Shown one piece after another: positions 52,534 to 61,393 of a DNA stretch of 64,000 bases (positions are counted from its first letter, which is position 1; the number at the start of each line of letters is the position of its first letter). The notes beneath the pieces are model-generated. The model saw only the letters and a program-made list of their open reading frames with translations. It was not told the origin of the DNA and did not search any database. Made by a program: the position numbers and the translations under genes. The DNA is from Bradyrhizobium diazoefficiens. GTDB lineage: Bacteria > Pseudomonadota > Alphaproteobacteria > Rhizobiales > Xanthobacteraceae. The DNA lies in assembly GCF_016616235.1 (NCBI RefSeq), contig NZ_CP067100.1, forward strand, positions 868,001 through 932,000. Reading direction: 5' to 3'.

Positions 52534-52953
52534 TCAACCCAACCAGATTTTTCGGCGCAGCGCGCTGATGAAATTCTGCACTTCAGTGGCGTCGTGCGCC
52601 AAAGGCGGCATCACGCCCCAGACCGGACGCGGCCATGCCGCGTCACCGGTCCGGCGCGCGATGATGTGGACGTGCAGCTGTGGCACGAGGTTGCCGAGTG
52701 CTGCGATATTGAGCTTGTCGCATTTGGTGATCTCCTTGAGCGCGCGCGAAACGCGGGAGATCTCGGTCATCAGCTGCGCCTGCTGCACCTCGTCGAGGTC
52801 GATGATCTCGACCGCATCCACCCGCCGCGGCACCAGCAGCAGCCAGGGATAATGCGCGTCCTTGATGACCAGCACCTTCGACAGCGGCAGATCGCCGATG
52901 TCGATGGTGTCCTCTTTCAGGCGGGAGTGCAGCGACCAGGCGGGATCGGGCAT
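52534..52953 (-). CDS. HIT-domain protein
   Basis: 139 aa from ATG 52953 (MPDPAWSLHSRLKEDTIDIG); the frame continues upstream through repeat A9, which I exclude. The active-site motif is VPQLHVHIIARRTGDAAWPR, with Gln at the first position and His-Val-His next, the usual form of this HIT subgroup. SKVLVIKDAHYPWLLLVPR and VWGVMPP also match. It likely hydrolyses dinucleoside polyphosphates or nucleotide phosphoramidates. It precedes nudC, so both nucleotide hydrolases share an operon. Confidence 0.92.
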   Translation of the reverse strand: MPDPAWSLHSRLKEDTIDIGDLPLSKVLVIKDAHYPWLLLVPRRVDAVEIIDLDEVQQAQLMTEISRVSRALKEITKCDKLNIAALGNLVPQLHVHIIARRTGDAAWPRPVWGVMPPLAHDATEVQNFISALRRKIWLG

Positions 52954-53068
52954 ATGCGTTTCCGGATGGCCCGTTGGCGCGGGCTGGTTGGTGCCACCAT
53001 ACGATAGGGAGTCCGGTAGGGGAAGGATTGGGCCCCGCTGCCGCTGCATACGCGGTCGTCGCTTTCTT

Positions 53069-53202
53069 CTCCCTCTCCCCGTTCTTACGGGGAGAGGGTT
53101 GGGTGAGGGGCCTCTCTCCACACGTGACACCGTCGAGAGACCTGTACCCCCTCACCCGGATCGCAAGAGCGATCCGACCTCTCCCCGCAAGCGGGGTGAG
53201 GT
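53069..53202. repeat. family A palindromic repeat, copy A9
   Basis: CTCCCTCTCCCCGTTCTTAC, GGGGAGAGGGTTGGGTGAGG, GGCCTCTCTCCACACGTGAC, TACCCCCTCACCCGGATCGC with palindrome GGATCGCAAGAGCGATCC, and CTCTCCCCGCAAGCGGGGTG. It is nearly identical in layout to copies A7 and A8, in the 276-bp gap between the enolase-family and HIT genes. Confidence 0.93.
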
Positions 53203-53229
53203 GAAGCGGAGCGCGCCGCCGAATCCTCT

Positions 53230-54357
53230 TTACGCCTCCGCGATCACCCGCGCATTGCCGCGGACGGAAGCCTCGCTGACGCGAATGCCGAGGCCAGGAC
53301 CATCCGGCACCACAACATGGCCTGCGCGGTTCGCCACACGCTCCTCCAGTACGTCCTCGGTCAGCACGTGATGCGGCATGTAGAATTCGCAGCCGAGCGA
53401 GATGCCAGGTGTGGCCGCGATCAGCTGCGTGCCGGCGGCAAGGCCAATGCCGCCTTCCCACAGCGTGCCGCCATAGCCGGGCAGGCCGGCGATGTCGGCA
53501 ATCGCCATGATCGCCTGCGCCTCGAACAGGCCGCCCGCCTTCATCAGCTTGATCGAGACGGCGTCGGCCGCCTCGCGGCGTGCCACCTCCATCATGTCGC
53601 GGCGGTCGAAGCAGCTTTCGTCGGCGAGCACGGGCGTTTCCAAGGCCGCGGTGAGCTGCGCCATCACGTCGAGATATTTGCGCGGCACCGGCTGCTCGAT
53701 GAAGGTCGGCGCAAATTCCTCGACGTCGCGCAGGATTTTGATGGCCCCGAACGGCGCCAGCGCCTGGTTGTAGTCGACGCGCAGATCGACCTTGTCACCG
53801 AATTCTTTGCGGATCGCTGCGAGGTGATCGAGGTCCTCGCGATGCGGCTTCACGCCGGTCTTGACCTTGTAGATGACATTGCCGTCTGGAACCATTGTCC
53901 GCATGCGCTCGAGATCGGCGGCAAAATCCGGATCGGCGATCGAGAAGGAGAGCGGAATGGTGTCGCGCACGCGGCCGCCGAGGAGGTCGGCGACGGACAG
54001 CCCCGACGATTTGCCGACGATGTCGAGCAGCGCCATCTCGATCGCGACTTTTGCTTCCGCATGTCCGACCAGCGCGCGGTCGAGCTCCGCCATCAGCGCC
54101 CGGATGCGGCGCACCGGCTTGCCGAGCAAGACCGGCCGCAAATAGATATCGAGCGCGGAGAAGGCGGCCTCGGGCGTTCCGGTGAACACCTCCCACGGCG
54201 CGGCCTCGCCCCAACCGATCACGCCGTCGCTCGACGTCAGCTCGAGCAGCACGCGCTTCACCGTGCCCTTGACGTTGCCGACGCCCTGCAGGCGCGCCAT
54301 CTTGATCGGGCTTTCGATCAGGAACAGCCTGAGACGTTCGATGGTCGCTTCGCTCAT
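53230..54357 (-). CDS. mandelate racemase/muconate lactonizing enzyme family (enolase superfamily)
   Basis: 375 aa. Muconate-lactonizing-type layout: N-terminal capping domain [20 protein letters not shown], then the barrel with catalytic KVKTG ([15 protein letters not shown]), metal ligands in [17 protein letters not shown] and VLADESCFD, and the second Lys in SIKLMKAGG. This subgroup contains muconate cycloisomerases, dipeptide epimerases and cis-3-hydroxy-L-proline dehydratases. It ends an operon with an SDR and an amino-acid ABC transporter, which favours an amino-acid derivative as substrate (inference). Confidence 0.9.
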   Translation of the reverse strand: MSEATIERLRLFLIESPIKMARLQGVGNVKGTVKRVLLELTSSDGVIGWGEAAPWEVFTGTPEAAFSALDIYLRPVLLGKPVRRIRALMAELDRALVGHAEAKVAIEMALLDIVGKSSGLSVADLLGGRVRDTIPLSFSIADPDFAADLERMRTMVPDGNVIYKVKTGVKPHREDLDHLAAIRKEFGDKVDLRVDYNQALAPFGAIKILRDVEEFAPTFIEQPVPRKYLDVMAQLTAALETPVLADESCFDRRDMMEVARREAADAVSIKLMKAGGLFEAQAIMAIADIAGLPGYGGTLWEGGIGLAAGTQLIAATPGISLGCEFYMPHHVLTEDVLEERVANRAGHVVVPDGPGLGIRVSEASVRGNARVIAEA

Positions 54358-55109
54358 GTCAGGCCTCCATTGACGTGCCAGACCTGGCCGGTGACGTAGG
54401 ACGCCTTCGGTGATGCCAGGAAGGCGATGATCTCGGCGACTTCCTCGGGGCGGCCGCGGCGGCGCATCGGGATCAGCGCCTCGGTCGCGGCGATCTGCTC
54501 GGGCGAGAGCCGGCTCGCGCTCGGCTTGTCCTTGACGATGAGGCCGGGCGCAACCGCGTTGACGCTGATGCCGTCGCTGGCGAGCTCGATCGCGGTCAGC
54601 CGCACCAGTGCTTCCAGCGCGGAGCGGCTCGCCGCTGTCGCCGCGAACGGCGCGAATTCGGGCCGGATCGCATGCGCCACGAAAGACGATACTGCGACGA
54701 TCCGGGCGTCCTGTCCTGCACGCAGCAAAGGAAGCGCGGCCTCGACCATTCGCGTGAACGCCAGCGCCGATTCATCCATCGCCCGCCGGAATTGATCCGC
54801 CGGCGTGCCGATCGCGCTGCCGCGGCGGGCATGGCCGCCGACGAGAATCAATCCGTCGATCCGACCGAAGGCCGCTTGCGCGGCGGCAATGGCGTTGGCG
54901 GCGGCAGTCTCTTCCGCGAGGTCGCCAAGGCACTTCGCGACCACAGCACCTCTCGCTTCAGCTTCCGCCGCCGTCGCACCGAGACCTTCAGCGTTCGAAC
55001 GCGTGTGCAACAGCAACGCGGTGCCGGGCGCCGCGAGCAGCTTTGCGGTGGCGCGGCCGATACCGCTGGCGGCGCCAGTGACGAGATAGACACGATCGAT
55101 ATCGGGCAT
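54354..55109 (-). CDS. short-chain dehydrogenase/reductase
   Basis: 251 aa from ATG 55109 (one-base overlap with the ABC ATPase stop; GTG 55112 is adjacent). SDR features: [20 protein letters not shown] (TGxxxGIG cofactor loop), [45 protein letters not shown] and [11 protein letters not shown]. The usual YxxxK is not clean: the region reads [17 protein letters not shown], where Tyr and Lys of YxAsK are not obvious. Overlaps the next gene by four bases (ATGA). Confidence 0.88.
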   Translation of the reverse strand: MPDIDRVYLVTGAASGIGRATAKLLAAPGTALLLHTRSNAEGLGATAAEAEARGAVVAKCLGDLAEETAAANAIAAAQAAFGRIDGLILVGGHARRGSAIGTPADQFRRAMDESALAFTRMVEAALPLLRAGQDARIVAVSSFVAHAIRPEFAPFAATAASRSALEALVRLTAIELASDGISVNAVAPGLIVKDKPSASRLSPEQIAATEALIPMRRRGRPEEVAEIIAFLASPKASYVTGQVWHVNGGLT

Positions 55110-55915
55110 CACGGTGTTGCGTTGGCCGGCGGCAGCGCGCCGGTGCGGTGGAAATGGCTGAGGAAGGCGCGCGTTGCGGCTGCTTGCGGATTATCGATCA
55201 CCTGCCGGGCCGGGCCTTCCTCGACCACGACACCGTCGCGCATGAAGATGAGGCGGTCGGCGACCTCGCGGGCAAAGGCGATCTCATGGGTCACGATCAC
55301 CATGGTCATGCCCTCGGAGGCCAGCTGCTGGATCACGCTCAGCACCTCGCCGACCAGCTCGGGATCGAGCGCCGAGGTGGCTTCGTCGAACAGCATGACA
55401 TCCGGTTCCATCGCCAGCGCACGCGCGATCGCAACGCGCTGCTTCTGGCCGCCGGAGAGCGTCGCGGGATATTGGTCGGCCTTCTCAGCAAGGCCCACCT
55501 TGGCAAGCTGCGCACGCGCGAGCTTTTCGGCGTCAGCCTTGGCCATCCGCCGCACGGTGACTGGCCCCTCCATCACGTTCTGAAGCGTCGTCATGTGCGG
55601 GAACAGATTGAAATGCTGAAACACCATCCCTGTGGTGGCGCGAAATTTGGCCAGCGTCCTCACGTCCGGCGGCTTGGTGCCTTCCCCGAACCGGAAGTGC
55701 GTGTCGCCGACGCGAACGCTGCCGCCGTCGGGCACGACCAGCAGATTGATGCAGCGGAGCAGCGTCGACTTGCCCGAGCCTGATGGCCCGATCAGCGCGA
55801 CGACGCCGCCCTTGGCGACGTCGAGATTGATGTTCTTGAGGACCTCGTTGCTGCCAAAGCTCTTGCGAAGGCTGCGGATCTCGATCTTCAAAGTGTTGTT
55901 GGACGTCTCGTTCAT
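55109..55915 (-). CDS. amino-acid ABC transporter ATP-binding protein (GlnQ/HisP type)
   Basis: 268 aa. Walker [21 protein letters not shown]-loop region [20 protein letters not shown], signature [20 protein letters not shown], Walker [21 protein letters not shown] and switch [15 protein letters not shown]. This is the polar-amino-acid importer subfamily. It overlaps both the permease gene (ATGA at 55912-55915) and the SDR gene (TGATG), so the cluster is tightly coupled. Confidence 0.96.
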   Translation of the reverse strand: MNETSNNTLKIEIRSLRKSFGSNEVLKNINLDVAKGGVVALIGPSGSGKSTLLRCINLLVVPDGGSVRVGDTHFRFGEGTKPPDVRTLAKFRATTGMVFQHFNLFPHMTTLQNVMEGPVTVRRMAKADAEKLARAQLAKVGLAEKADQYPATLSGGQKQRVAIARALAMEPDVMLFDEATSALDPELVGEVLSVIQQLASEGMTMVIVTHEIAFAREVADRLIFMRDGVVVEEGPARQVIDNPQAAATRAFLSHFHRTGALPPANATP

Positions 55916-56574
55916 TCGCCGACCGCCAGTTGCTTCTCGCCGCGGCGGACGATGATGGTGAGCGGAATCAGGATCGCCGCATAGGCGACCGCGACCGCGG
56001 TGTAGGTCTCCAGCGGCCGGTAGCTGTCATGGGCCGCGACCTGGCTTTGATAAACGAGGTCAGGCACCGCCAGCACCGAGACCAGCGAGGTGTTCTTGAA
56101 CTGGATGATCGACTGGTTCATCAGCGCCGGGATCATGCGCTTGATCGCCTGTGGCAGCACAATGCGCCGCATCGTCTGTCCCGGCGTCATGCCGAGCGCG
56201 GCGCCGGCTTCGGACTGGCCGCGGTCGATCGAGACGATGCCGCCGCGGATGATCTCCGAGTAGAACGAGCCGCCATAGAGCGACAGGGCCAGCGCGGAGG
56301 CCGTGATCGGCGTCATCTCGACACCGGCGAGGATCGGCAGCGCGTAATAGAACCAGATCAGCTGCACCAGGATCGGCGTGCAGCGGAACGCCTCGATGAA
56401 GGTGAGGGCGAGGAGGCGCACCGCCTTGAAGCGCGACAGGCTGCCGAACGCGCCGAACAGGCCGAAGACGAGGCCGAGCACCACGATGACCACGGTGAAG
56501 CCGACGGTGACGCCGAGCCCGTTAAGGAAGAGCCAGCGATAGCTCCAGAGAATGCCGAAGTCCCACTGATACAT
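55912..56574 (-). CDS. amino-acid ABC transporter permease (HisMQ type)
   Basis: 220 aa from ATG 56574 ([20 protein letters not shown]); the frame continues into repeat A10 but that stretch is not conserved. Five hydrophobic segments, and the EAA-type loop [20 protein letters not shown] with [13 protein letters not shown]. The [20 protein letters not shown] signature is typical of glutamine/histidine/opine permeases. One permease is present, so it probably works as a homodimer. Confidence 0.95.
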   Translation of the reverse strand: MYQWDFGILWSYRWLFLNGLGVTVGFTVVIVVLGLVFGLFGAFGSLSRFKAVRLLALTFIEAFRCTPILVQLIWFYYALPILAGVEMTPITASALALSLYGGSFYSEIIRGGIVSIDRGQSEAGAALGMTPGQTMRRIVLPQAIKRMIPALMNQSIIQFKNTSLVSVLAVPDLVYQSQVAAHDSYRPLETYTAVAVAYAAILIPLTIIVRRGEKQLAVGE

Positions 56575-56631
56575 ACTCTTTCGGACCTCAGTCGCGTAAT
56601 GGCTTGGAAAGTTCGAGCCGCGCGCTCGCTG

Positions 56632-56753
56632 CACCTCTCCCGCTTGCGGGAGAGGTCGGCGCGAAGCGCCGGGTGAGGGCTCTCTCCTCTTGGGGAATCT
56701 CCCTAGAGGAGACACCCTCACCCCAGCCCTCTCCCGCAAGCGGGAGAGGGAGT
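56632..56753. repeat. family A palindromic repeat, copy A10
   Basis: CCTCTCCCGCTTGCGGGAGA hairpin, GGTCGGCGCGAAGCGCCGGG, GAATCTCCCTAGAGGAGACA, CCCTCACCCCAGCCCTCTCC and closing hairpin CTCCCGCAAGCGGGAGAG. It lies inside the transport operon, between the binding-protein and permease genes, where an mRNA hairpin could raise binding-protein output relative to the permease. Confidence 0.9.
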
Positions 56754-56797
56754 GGAGCGGCGCGCGCGGATCGAGACTGCCCCAAGTTTGCGATACC

Positions 56798-57643
56798 TTA
56801 CAGCGAAACGCCCGGCGGAATGTCTGCTTCCGTCACGCCCACCAGCTCCATGTTGGTGATGATCGCATTGCGGATGAAGCCGAGGCCCTTGTTGAAGTCG
56901 ATCCAGGTGTTGACGTAGTCGCGGAACGTCTTGTCGGTCTCGCGGCGGAAGCCGGCGTTCGACGTCGTCGCGAAGATCGGCGTCGGCAGCACGAACTGGC
57001 CGAGCGACGGGTTCTTCTTCAGCACGGTCAGCGACAGCATGGTGATCAGGCACTGCGCGTCGACGCGGCCGGTCTGCAGCGCGGCGGTGGCATCGTCGGC
57101 GGTCTTCAGCCGCGAGATCTGCGCCTTCGGCGTCAGGCGGCTGACGACCTGGTCGTGCGAGGAGCCCTGGTCGACCGCGATCTTGATGTCGGGCGAGTTC
57201 AGCTCGGCCCAGCTTTTCGGCTTGAAGTCCTTCTTGCAGAGAATGCCAAAGGCGTTGTTGAACACCGGCACCGAGAAATCGACCACCAGCGCGCGCTTCG
57301 GCGTCGGGTTGAGCCCGAAGAAGATATCAATCTTGTTGGACTGCAGGTCGAGTACCGAATTGCCCCAGGTGGTTTCGGTGATCTCGAGCTCGGCCTCCAT
57401 GTCGTCGGCGAGCCCCTTGGCGATATCGATGTAGAAGCCTTTCCACTGGCCGCTGGAAAGATCCTTCATGTAATAGGGCGCGCCGCCGCCGACCGCGCCG
57501 ATCCGCATCTTCTTGGTGCGGCGGATGCGGGCGAAGGTTGACTCGTTGGGATCGGCCGTCTGGGCCACGGCCGGAGAGGCGAGCGCGGCCGCGGTCATCG
57601 CGCCAAGTCCGACAATCGATGCGACATCACGACGTGTAACCAT
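56798..57643 (-). CDS. amino-acid ABC transporter periplasmic binding protein (SBP_bac_3)
   Basis: 281 aa from ATG 57643 (MVTRRDVASIVGLGAMTAAA), with TTG 57652 just upstream. The RR followed by a hydrophobic stretch and SPAVAQ suggests a Tat signal peptide. Mature part: KKMRIGAVGGGAPYYMKDLS, GFYIDIAKGLADDMEAELEI, KIDIFFGLNPTPKRALVVDF. First gene of the cluster binding protein-permease-ATPase-SDR-enolase family enzyme, whose ligand is probably an amino acid or derivative. Confidence 0.92.
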   Translation of the reverse strand: MVTRRDVASIVGLGAMTAAALASPAVAQTADPNESTFARIRRTKKMRIGAVGGGAPYYMKDLSSGQWKGFYIDIAKGLADDMEAELEITETTWGNSVLDLQSNKIDIFFGLNPTPKRALVVDFSVPVFNNAFGILCKKDFKPKSWAELNSPDIKIAVDQGSSHDQVVSRLTPKAQISRLKTADDATAALQTGRVDAQCLITMLSLTVLKKNPSLGQFVLPTPIFATTSNAGFRRETDKTFRDYVNTWIDFNKGLGFIRNAIITNMELVGVTEADIPPGVSL

Positions 57644-57826
57644 TGGGATCAATCGCTTTTCTGGTTGGATGGAGTTCCAGCAGCGTTCTTAGCAAGGCGG
57701 TCCCATCAGCGAAAGCACAGCCTATCGGCTGGGCAGACCCGGATTTGCCCGGATGCTGGGCAAACCCCGACGGCTTGAGCCGATACTCGCTTGCTTTCCC
57801 GCTCTTTTGGCCCCAAATAGGGACCG

Positions 57827-57924
57827 GGAGATTGGCGGTGGACGAGCCACTCGCCAACCGGGTCAGGTCCGGAAGGAAGCAGCCCTAACGAGGTCCGGAT
57901 CGGGTCGCTCGTCAGTCTCCTACC
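57827..57924 (+). ncRNA. ffs: signal recognition particle RNA, small (4.5S) type
   Basis: The universal SRP domain IV core GGTCAGGTCCGGAAGGAAGC (57861-57880) followed by AGCCCTAA is unmistakable. It is closed by GACGAGC (57841-57847) pairing with GCTCGTC near 57907-57913, and further out GGAGATT with AGTCTCC. A T-run (CTGTTTTTCC) follows at about 57924. Ends are estimated. It lies upstream of dnaX, as in other Rhizobiales. The rest of 57644-58016 holds no other gene I can support. Confidence 0.92.
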
Positions 57925-57936
57925 TGTTTTTCCGAG
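57918..57936 (+). terminator. T-run at the 3' end of the SRP RNA
   Basis: The sequence CTCCTACCTGTTTTTCCGA directly follows the terminal stem of the SRP RNA, so the RNA stem plus T-run may act as an intrinsic terminator. Confidence 0.55.
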
Positions 57937-58016
57937 CGAATTGCGCCGGCGGGCCTCCGCCAGCGCGCTCCTTTCCGCAAAAGCCGGCCGAGAGACATTC
58001 CATTGCGGATCGACCG

Positions 58017-59855
58017 ATGACTGAAGCTGGCGCCCCTCCCAACTCTGATAGCGCCGGCCAGGCAACGCCCTACCGGGTTCTGGCGCGCAAATATCGCCCC
58101 TCCTCTTTTGACGATCTGATCGGCCAGGAGGCCGTGGTCCGCACCGTCTCCAATGCGTTCGAGACCGGACGGATTCCGCAGGCCTGGATTCTCACGGGTG
58201 TCCGCGGTGTCGGCAAGACCACCACGGCGCGCATCCTGGCCCGTGCGCTCAACTACGAGATGCCGGATGGTTCGGTGAAGGGGCCGACCATTCACATGCC
58301 GACCTTGGGCGTGCATTGCCAGGCCATCATGGAAAGCCGGCACATGGACGTGCTGGAGATGGACGCGGCCTCGCACACTGGCGTTGACGACGTCCGCCAG
58401 ATCAATGACAGCGTGCGCTATGCTCCCGCCAGCGCCCGCTACAAGGTCTACATCATCGACGAAGTCCACATGTTGTCGACGGCGGCGTTCAACGCCTTCC
58501 TGAAGACGCTGGAGGAGCCGCCCGAGCACGCCAAGTTCGTGTTCGCGACGACCGAGATCCGCAAAGTTCCGGTCACCGTGCTGTCGCGCTGCCAGCGCTT
58601 CGACCTGCGCCGCGTCGACGCGGATGTGCTGATGAAGCACCTCGCCAATATCGCTGCGAAGGAAAGCGTCGAGATCGAGCCGGAAGCGCTCGGCATCATC
58701 GCGCGTGCCGCGGAAGGCTCCGTGCGCGACTCTCTGTCGCTGCTGGACCAGGCGATCGCGCATGCGGCCGGTGCCGTGAAGGCCGATGCGGTCAGGCAGA
58801 TGCTGGGCCTCGCCGACCGCACCCGCGTCATCGACCTCTTCGATTCGCTGGCGCGCGGCGACATTGCTGCCGCGTTCAAGGAGTTCCGCGACCAGTATGA
58901 CGTCGGGGCCGATCCGATCGTCGTGCTCTCGGATCTCGCCGAATTCGTCAATTTCGTCACCCGCGTCAAGATCGTGCCGGCGACCGCCGATAACGTCGCC
59001 TATGGCGAGACCGAGCGCGTGCGCGCGCGGGATTTTGCCGCGAAGATCTCGATGCGCGTGCTGTCGCGGATGTGGCAGATGCTGCTCAAGGGCATCACCG
59101 AGGTGCAAGCCGCGACGCGTCCCGCCGCAGCCGCCGAGATGGTGCTGGTGCGCATCGCCTATGTCGCTGATCTCCCGACGCCAGATGAAGCGATTCGGAT
59201 GCTGGAGCAGAACGGCGGCGGCTCGCCGGTCGTGAGCGGCGGCAGCGCCGCGCGCGCCAGCGGTCCGTCCGCACCGGCGGCCTCCGCGGCGCCGGTTGCG
59301 TCTGCCGCGCCTGTTCGCATGCCGACCTCGTCACCGACTGCGTTCGGCGGCGGCGGCGCCCGGCCGCAGATGGCGGCGCCCGCGCCGGATCCGCAAAGTG
59401 CGGCACCGCAGCTGCGCATCACCAGCTTCACCCAGCTCGTCGCGCTCGCCGGGCAGAAGCGCGATCTCATGACCAAGGGCGCACTCGAAGGCGACATGCG
59501 CCTCGTCCGGTTCGAGGAGGGCCGGCTGGAGGTGGCGCTCGAGCCGAACGCCTCCAAGACCATGATCTCGGAGCTCGCCAAGAAATTCGAGCTCTGGACC
59601 GGCCGCCGCTGGACGGTGATCGTCTCCAACGAGCAGGGCCAGCCGACGCTGCGTTCGGTGAACCAGGCGGCGAAGCAGGAGCATGCACGCACCGCCGAGG
59701 CCGATCCGCGCGTGCAGGAGGTGCTGTCGCGCTTCCCGGGATCGAAGGTCGTCGAGGTCCGCAGGCTTGCCCCCGAGACGCCGGAATCCAATATTAACGC
59801 GGACTATGGCAGTGACGATCCGCCCGACGGTTCCGATACCGACGACGATCTCTGA
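58017..59855 (+). CDS. dnaX: DNA polymerase III subunit gamma/tau
   Basis: 612 aa from ATG 58017 (MTEAGAPPNSDSAGQATPYR); the open frame upstream runs through the SRP RNA and is excluded. AAA+ clamp loader: VLARKYRPSSFDDLIGQEAV, Walker A LTGVRGVGKTTTARILARAL, Walker B YKVYIIDEVHMLSTAAFNAF, sensor FATTEIRKVPVTVLSRCQRF. The usual four-Cys zinc module is reduced to one Cys (MPTLGVHCQAIMESRHMDV). An Ala/Pro-rich linker (~430-500) precedes a tau-type C-terminal domain. Confidence 0.96.
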   Translation: MTEAGAPPNSDSAGQATPYRVLARKYRPSSFDDLIGQEAVVRTVSNAFETGRIPQAWILTGVRGVGKTTTARILARALNYEMPDGSVKGPTIHMPTLGVHCQAIMESRHMDVLEMDAASHTGVDDVRQINDSVRYAPASARYKVYIIDEVHMLSTAAFNAFLKTLEEPPEHAKFVFATTEIRKVPVTVLSRCQRFDLRRVDADVLMKHLANIAAKESVEIEPEALGIIARAAEGSVRDSLSLLDQAIAHAAGAVKADAVRQMLGLADRTRVIDLFDSLARGDIAAAFKEFRDQYDVGADPIVVLSDLAEFVNFVTRVKIVPATADNVAYGETERVRARDFAAKISMRVLSRMWQMLLKGITEVQAATRPAAAAEMVLVRIAYVADLPTPDEAIRMLEQNGGGSPVVSGGSAARASGPSAPAASAAPVASAAPVRMPTSSPTAFGGGGARPQMAAPAPDPQSAAPQLRITSFTQLVALAGQKRDLMTKGALEGDMRLVRFEEGRLEVALEPNASKTMISELAKKFELWTGRRWTVIVSNEQGQPTLRSVNQAAKQEHARTAEADPRVQEVLSRFPGSKVVEVRRLAPETPESNINADYGSDDPPDGSDTDDDL

Positions 59856-59878
59856 GCCAGTTTTGAGGACAAGCACCC

Positions 59879-60199
59879 ATGGCTGATTTTCTCGGCATGA
59901 TGAAGCAGGCGGCGCAGCTGCAATCCAAGATGCAGGAGATGCAGGAGCAGCTCGCCAACGTCGAAGTCGAGGGCATCTCGGGCGGCGGTCTCGTCGCCGT
60001 GCGTATGACCGCGAAGATGGACGTGAAGGGCGTGAAGATCGATCCCTCGCTGATGAAGGCCGAAGAGCGCGAGGTGCTGGAAGATCTGCTCGTTACCGCC
60101 TTGAGCGATGCCCGCCGCAAGGCGGAGGCGGCGATGCAGGAGAAGATGCAGTCGCTCACCGGCGGGCTCGGCCTGCCGCCGGGGCTGTTCGGCCAGTAA
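59879..60199 (+). CDS. YbaB/EbfC-family nucleoid-associated protein
   Basis: 106 aa ([20 protein letters not shown]). Coiled N-terminal helix [18 protein letters not shown], central [20 protein letters not shown], and helix [20 protein letters not shown], giving the tweezer-shaped homodimer that binds DNA. The dnaX-ybaB-recR order is conserved in bacteria. Starts 23 bp after dnaX and ends one base before recR. Confidence 0.96.
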   Translation: MADFLGMMKQAAQLQSKMQEMQEQLANVEVEGISGGGLVAVRMTAKMDVKGVKIDPSLMKAEEREVLEDLLVTALSDARRKAEAAMQEKMQSLTGGLGLPPGLFGQ

Positions 60200-60200
60200 G

Positions 60201-60803
60201 ATGGGCGCGGTTGCAGGTCCTGAAATTGAGCGGCTGGTCCAGCTTCTGGCGCGGCTGCCGGGCCTCGGTCCGCGTTCGGCGCGGCGCGCGGCGCTGCATC
60301 TGATCAAGAAGCGCGAAGCGCTGATGATGCCCCTGTCCTCGGCCTTGCAGGTCGCGCTCGACAAGGTCGAGGTCTGCAAGACCTGCGGCAACATCGACAC
60401 GCAAAATCCCTGCACCGTCTGCACCGATCCGAGGCGCGATCCCTCTATCATCGTCGTCGTCGCCGATGTCGCCGATCTCTGGGCGCTGGAGCGGGCCAAC
60501 GCGACCCAGGGTCGCTATCACGTGCTGGGTGCGACCTTGTCGCCGCTCGACGGCGTCGGCCCGCAGGACCTCACCATCGATGCGCTGGTGGCGCGCGCGC
60601 ATGCGGCCGAGGTGCACGAGATCATTCTGGCGCTGAATGCGACCGTCGACGGCCAGACCACGGCGCACTACATCACCGACCTGCTTCAGGACGCCAACGT
60701 AAAAGTAACCCGACTCGCGCACGGTGTGCCCGTCGGCGGCGAGCTTGATTATCTCGATGAAGGTACGCTATCGGCCGCCATGCGGCAGCGGACGCTGTTC
60801 TAG
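60201..60803 (+). CDS. recR: recombination protein RecR
   Basis: 200 aa from ATG 60201. Helix-hairpin-helix [20 protein letters not shown], zinc finger [19 protein letters not shown] (C4), and Toprim domain [20 protein letters not shown] then [14 protein letters not shown]. Works with RecF/RecO to load RecA at gaps. Length matches the family (198-201 aa). Last gene of the SRP RNA-dnaX-ybaB-recR block. Confidence 0.97.
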   Translation: MGAVAGPEIERLVQLLARLPGLGPRSARRAALHLIKKREALMMPLSSALQVALDKVEVCKTCGNIDTQNPCTVCTDPRRDPSIIVVVADVADLWALERANATQGRYHVLGATLSPLDGVGPQDLTIDALVARAHAAEVHEIILALNATVDGQTTAHYITDLLQDANVKVTRLAHGVPVGGELDYLDEGTLSAAMRQRTLF

Positions 60804-60830
60804 CCATCCAGACTTTACGGAACGGACGAC

Positions 60831-61268
60831 ATGACGAAACTTTTCGCCACACGATTGGCTTTGGTCGCGACGATGATAACGCTGGTGACCCCGGCCGTCT
60901 CCGCGCAACGGGACGACGAGGCGCCGCCGGCGCCCAAGCCCGGCAAGCCGATCAACAATGGCGACGTGCTTTCGGGCGAGCTGAATGCACTGAAAGTGCG
61001 TGACGTCAAGAACGGTGGCAAGCGGATCGCGACCTATCAGATCACCTCCGAGCCGCGCCGCCTGCCGGCGCCGAACGGGCTGTGCAATCTCGAGACCGGC
61101 CCTGAGACCTTCCAGCTCGTCACCTCCAGCGACGCGCAGGCCGCACAGCTGAAATCGTTCGTCGGCAAGGCGATCTCGGTCAAGGTCGATGAGGTCGCCT
61201 GCGCCAGCGATCCCGGCCAGATGAGCGAGGCCGTGGTGACGAAATGGAGTTTGATCAGGAAGCAGTAG
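60831..61268 (+). CDS. secreted hypothetical protein
   Basis: 145 aa; ATG 60831, signal peptide MTKLFATRLALVATMITLVT then PAVSA with cleavage after VSA. The mature part starts with a charged/Pro-rich stretch (QRDDEAPPAPKPGKPINNGD) followed by a small domain: VLSGELNALKVRDVKNGGKR, TYQITSEPRRLPAPNGLC. Two Cys remain in the mature part. Similar small periplasmic proteins occur in Bradyrhizobiaceae; I cannot assign a function. Begins 28 bp after recR but is not functionally linked. Confidence 0.8.
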   Translation: MTKLFATRLALVATMITLVTPAVSAQRDDEAPPAPKPGKPINNGDVLSGELNALKVRDVKNGGKRIATYQITSEPRRLPAPNGLCNLETGPETFQLVTSSDAQAAQLKSFVGKAISVKVDEVACASDPGQMSEAVVTKWSLIRKQ

Positions 61269-61290
61269 GAGGCGCGACGGCTCTCTCGGC

Positions 61291-61377
61291 CGTCATTGCG
61301 GGGAGCCCTTGCGACGAAGCAATCCCAACTATTTCCGCAGCGGCAGTCTGGATTGCTTCGCTTCGCGCGCAATGACG
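61291..61377. repeat. family D short palindromic repeat
   Basis: CGTCATTGCGGGGAGCCCTT with GACGAAGCAATCC at the left and GGATTGCTTCGCTTCGCGCG with CAATGACG at the right: GTCATTG/CAATGAC and GAAGCAATCC/GGATTGCTTC are paired arms. Lies between the convergent hypothetical gene and ampG. Confidence 0.88.
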
Positions 61378-61393
61378 AGGAGAGAGGCGAGTC

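Noticed and set aside
52534..52953. Missing first His in the HIT motif as an oddity
   Set aside because: QLHVHIIAR is the normal form of this HIT subgroup, as far as I know, so it is not an unusual loss.
52954..53130. Extended N-terminus for the HIT protein
   Set aside because: The segment overlaps repeat A9 and has no family similarity; ATG 52953 fits.
57753..58016. Longer start for DnaX
   Set aside because: The frame crosses the SRP RNA gene; the conserved protein begins at 58017.
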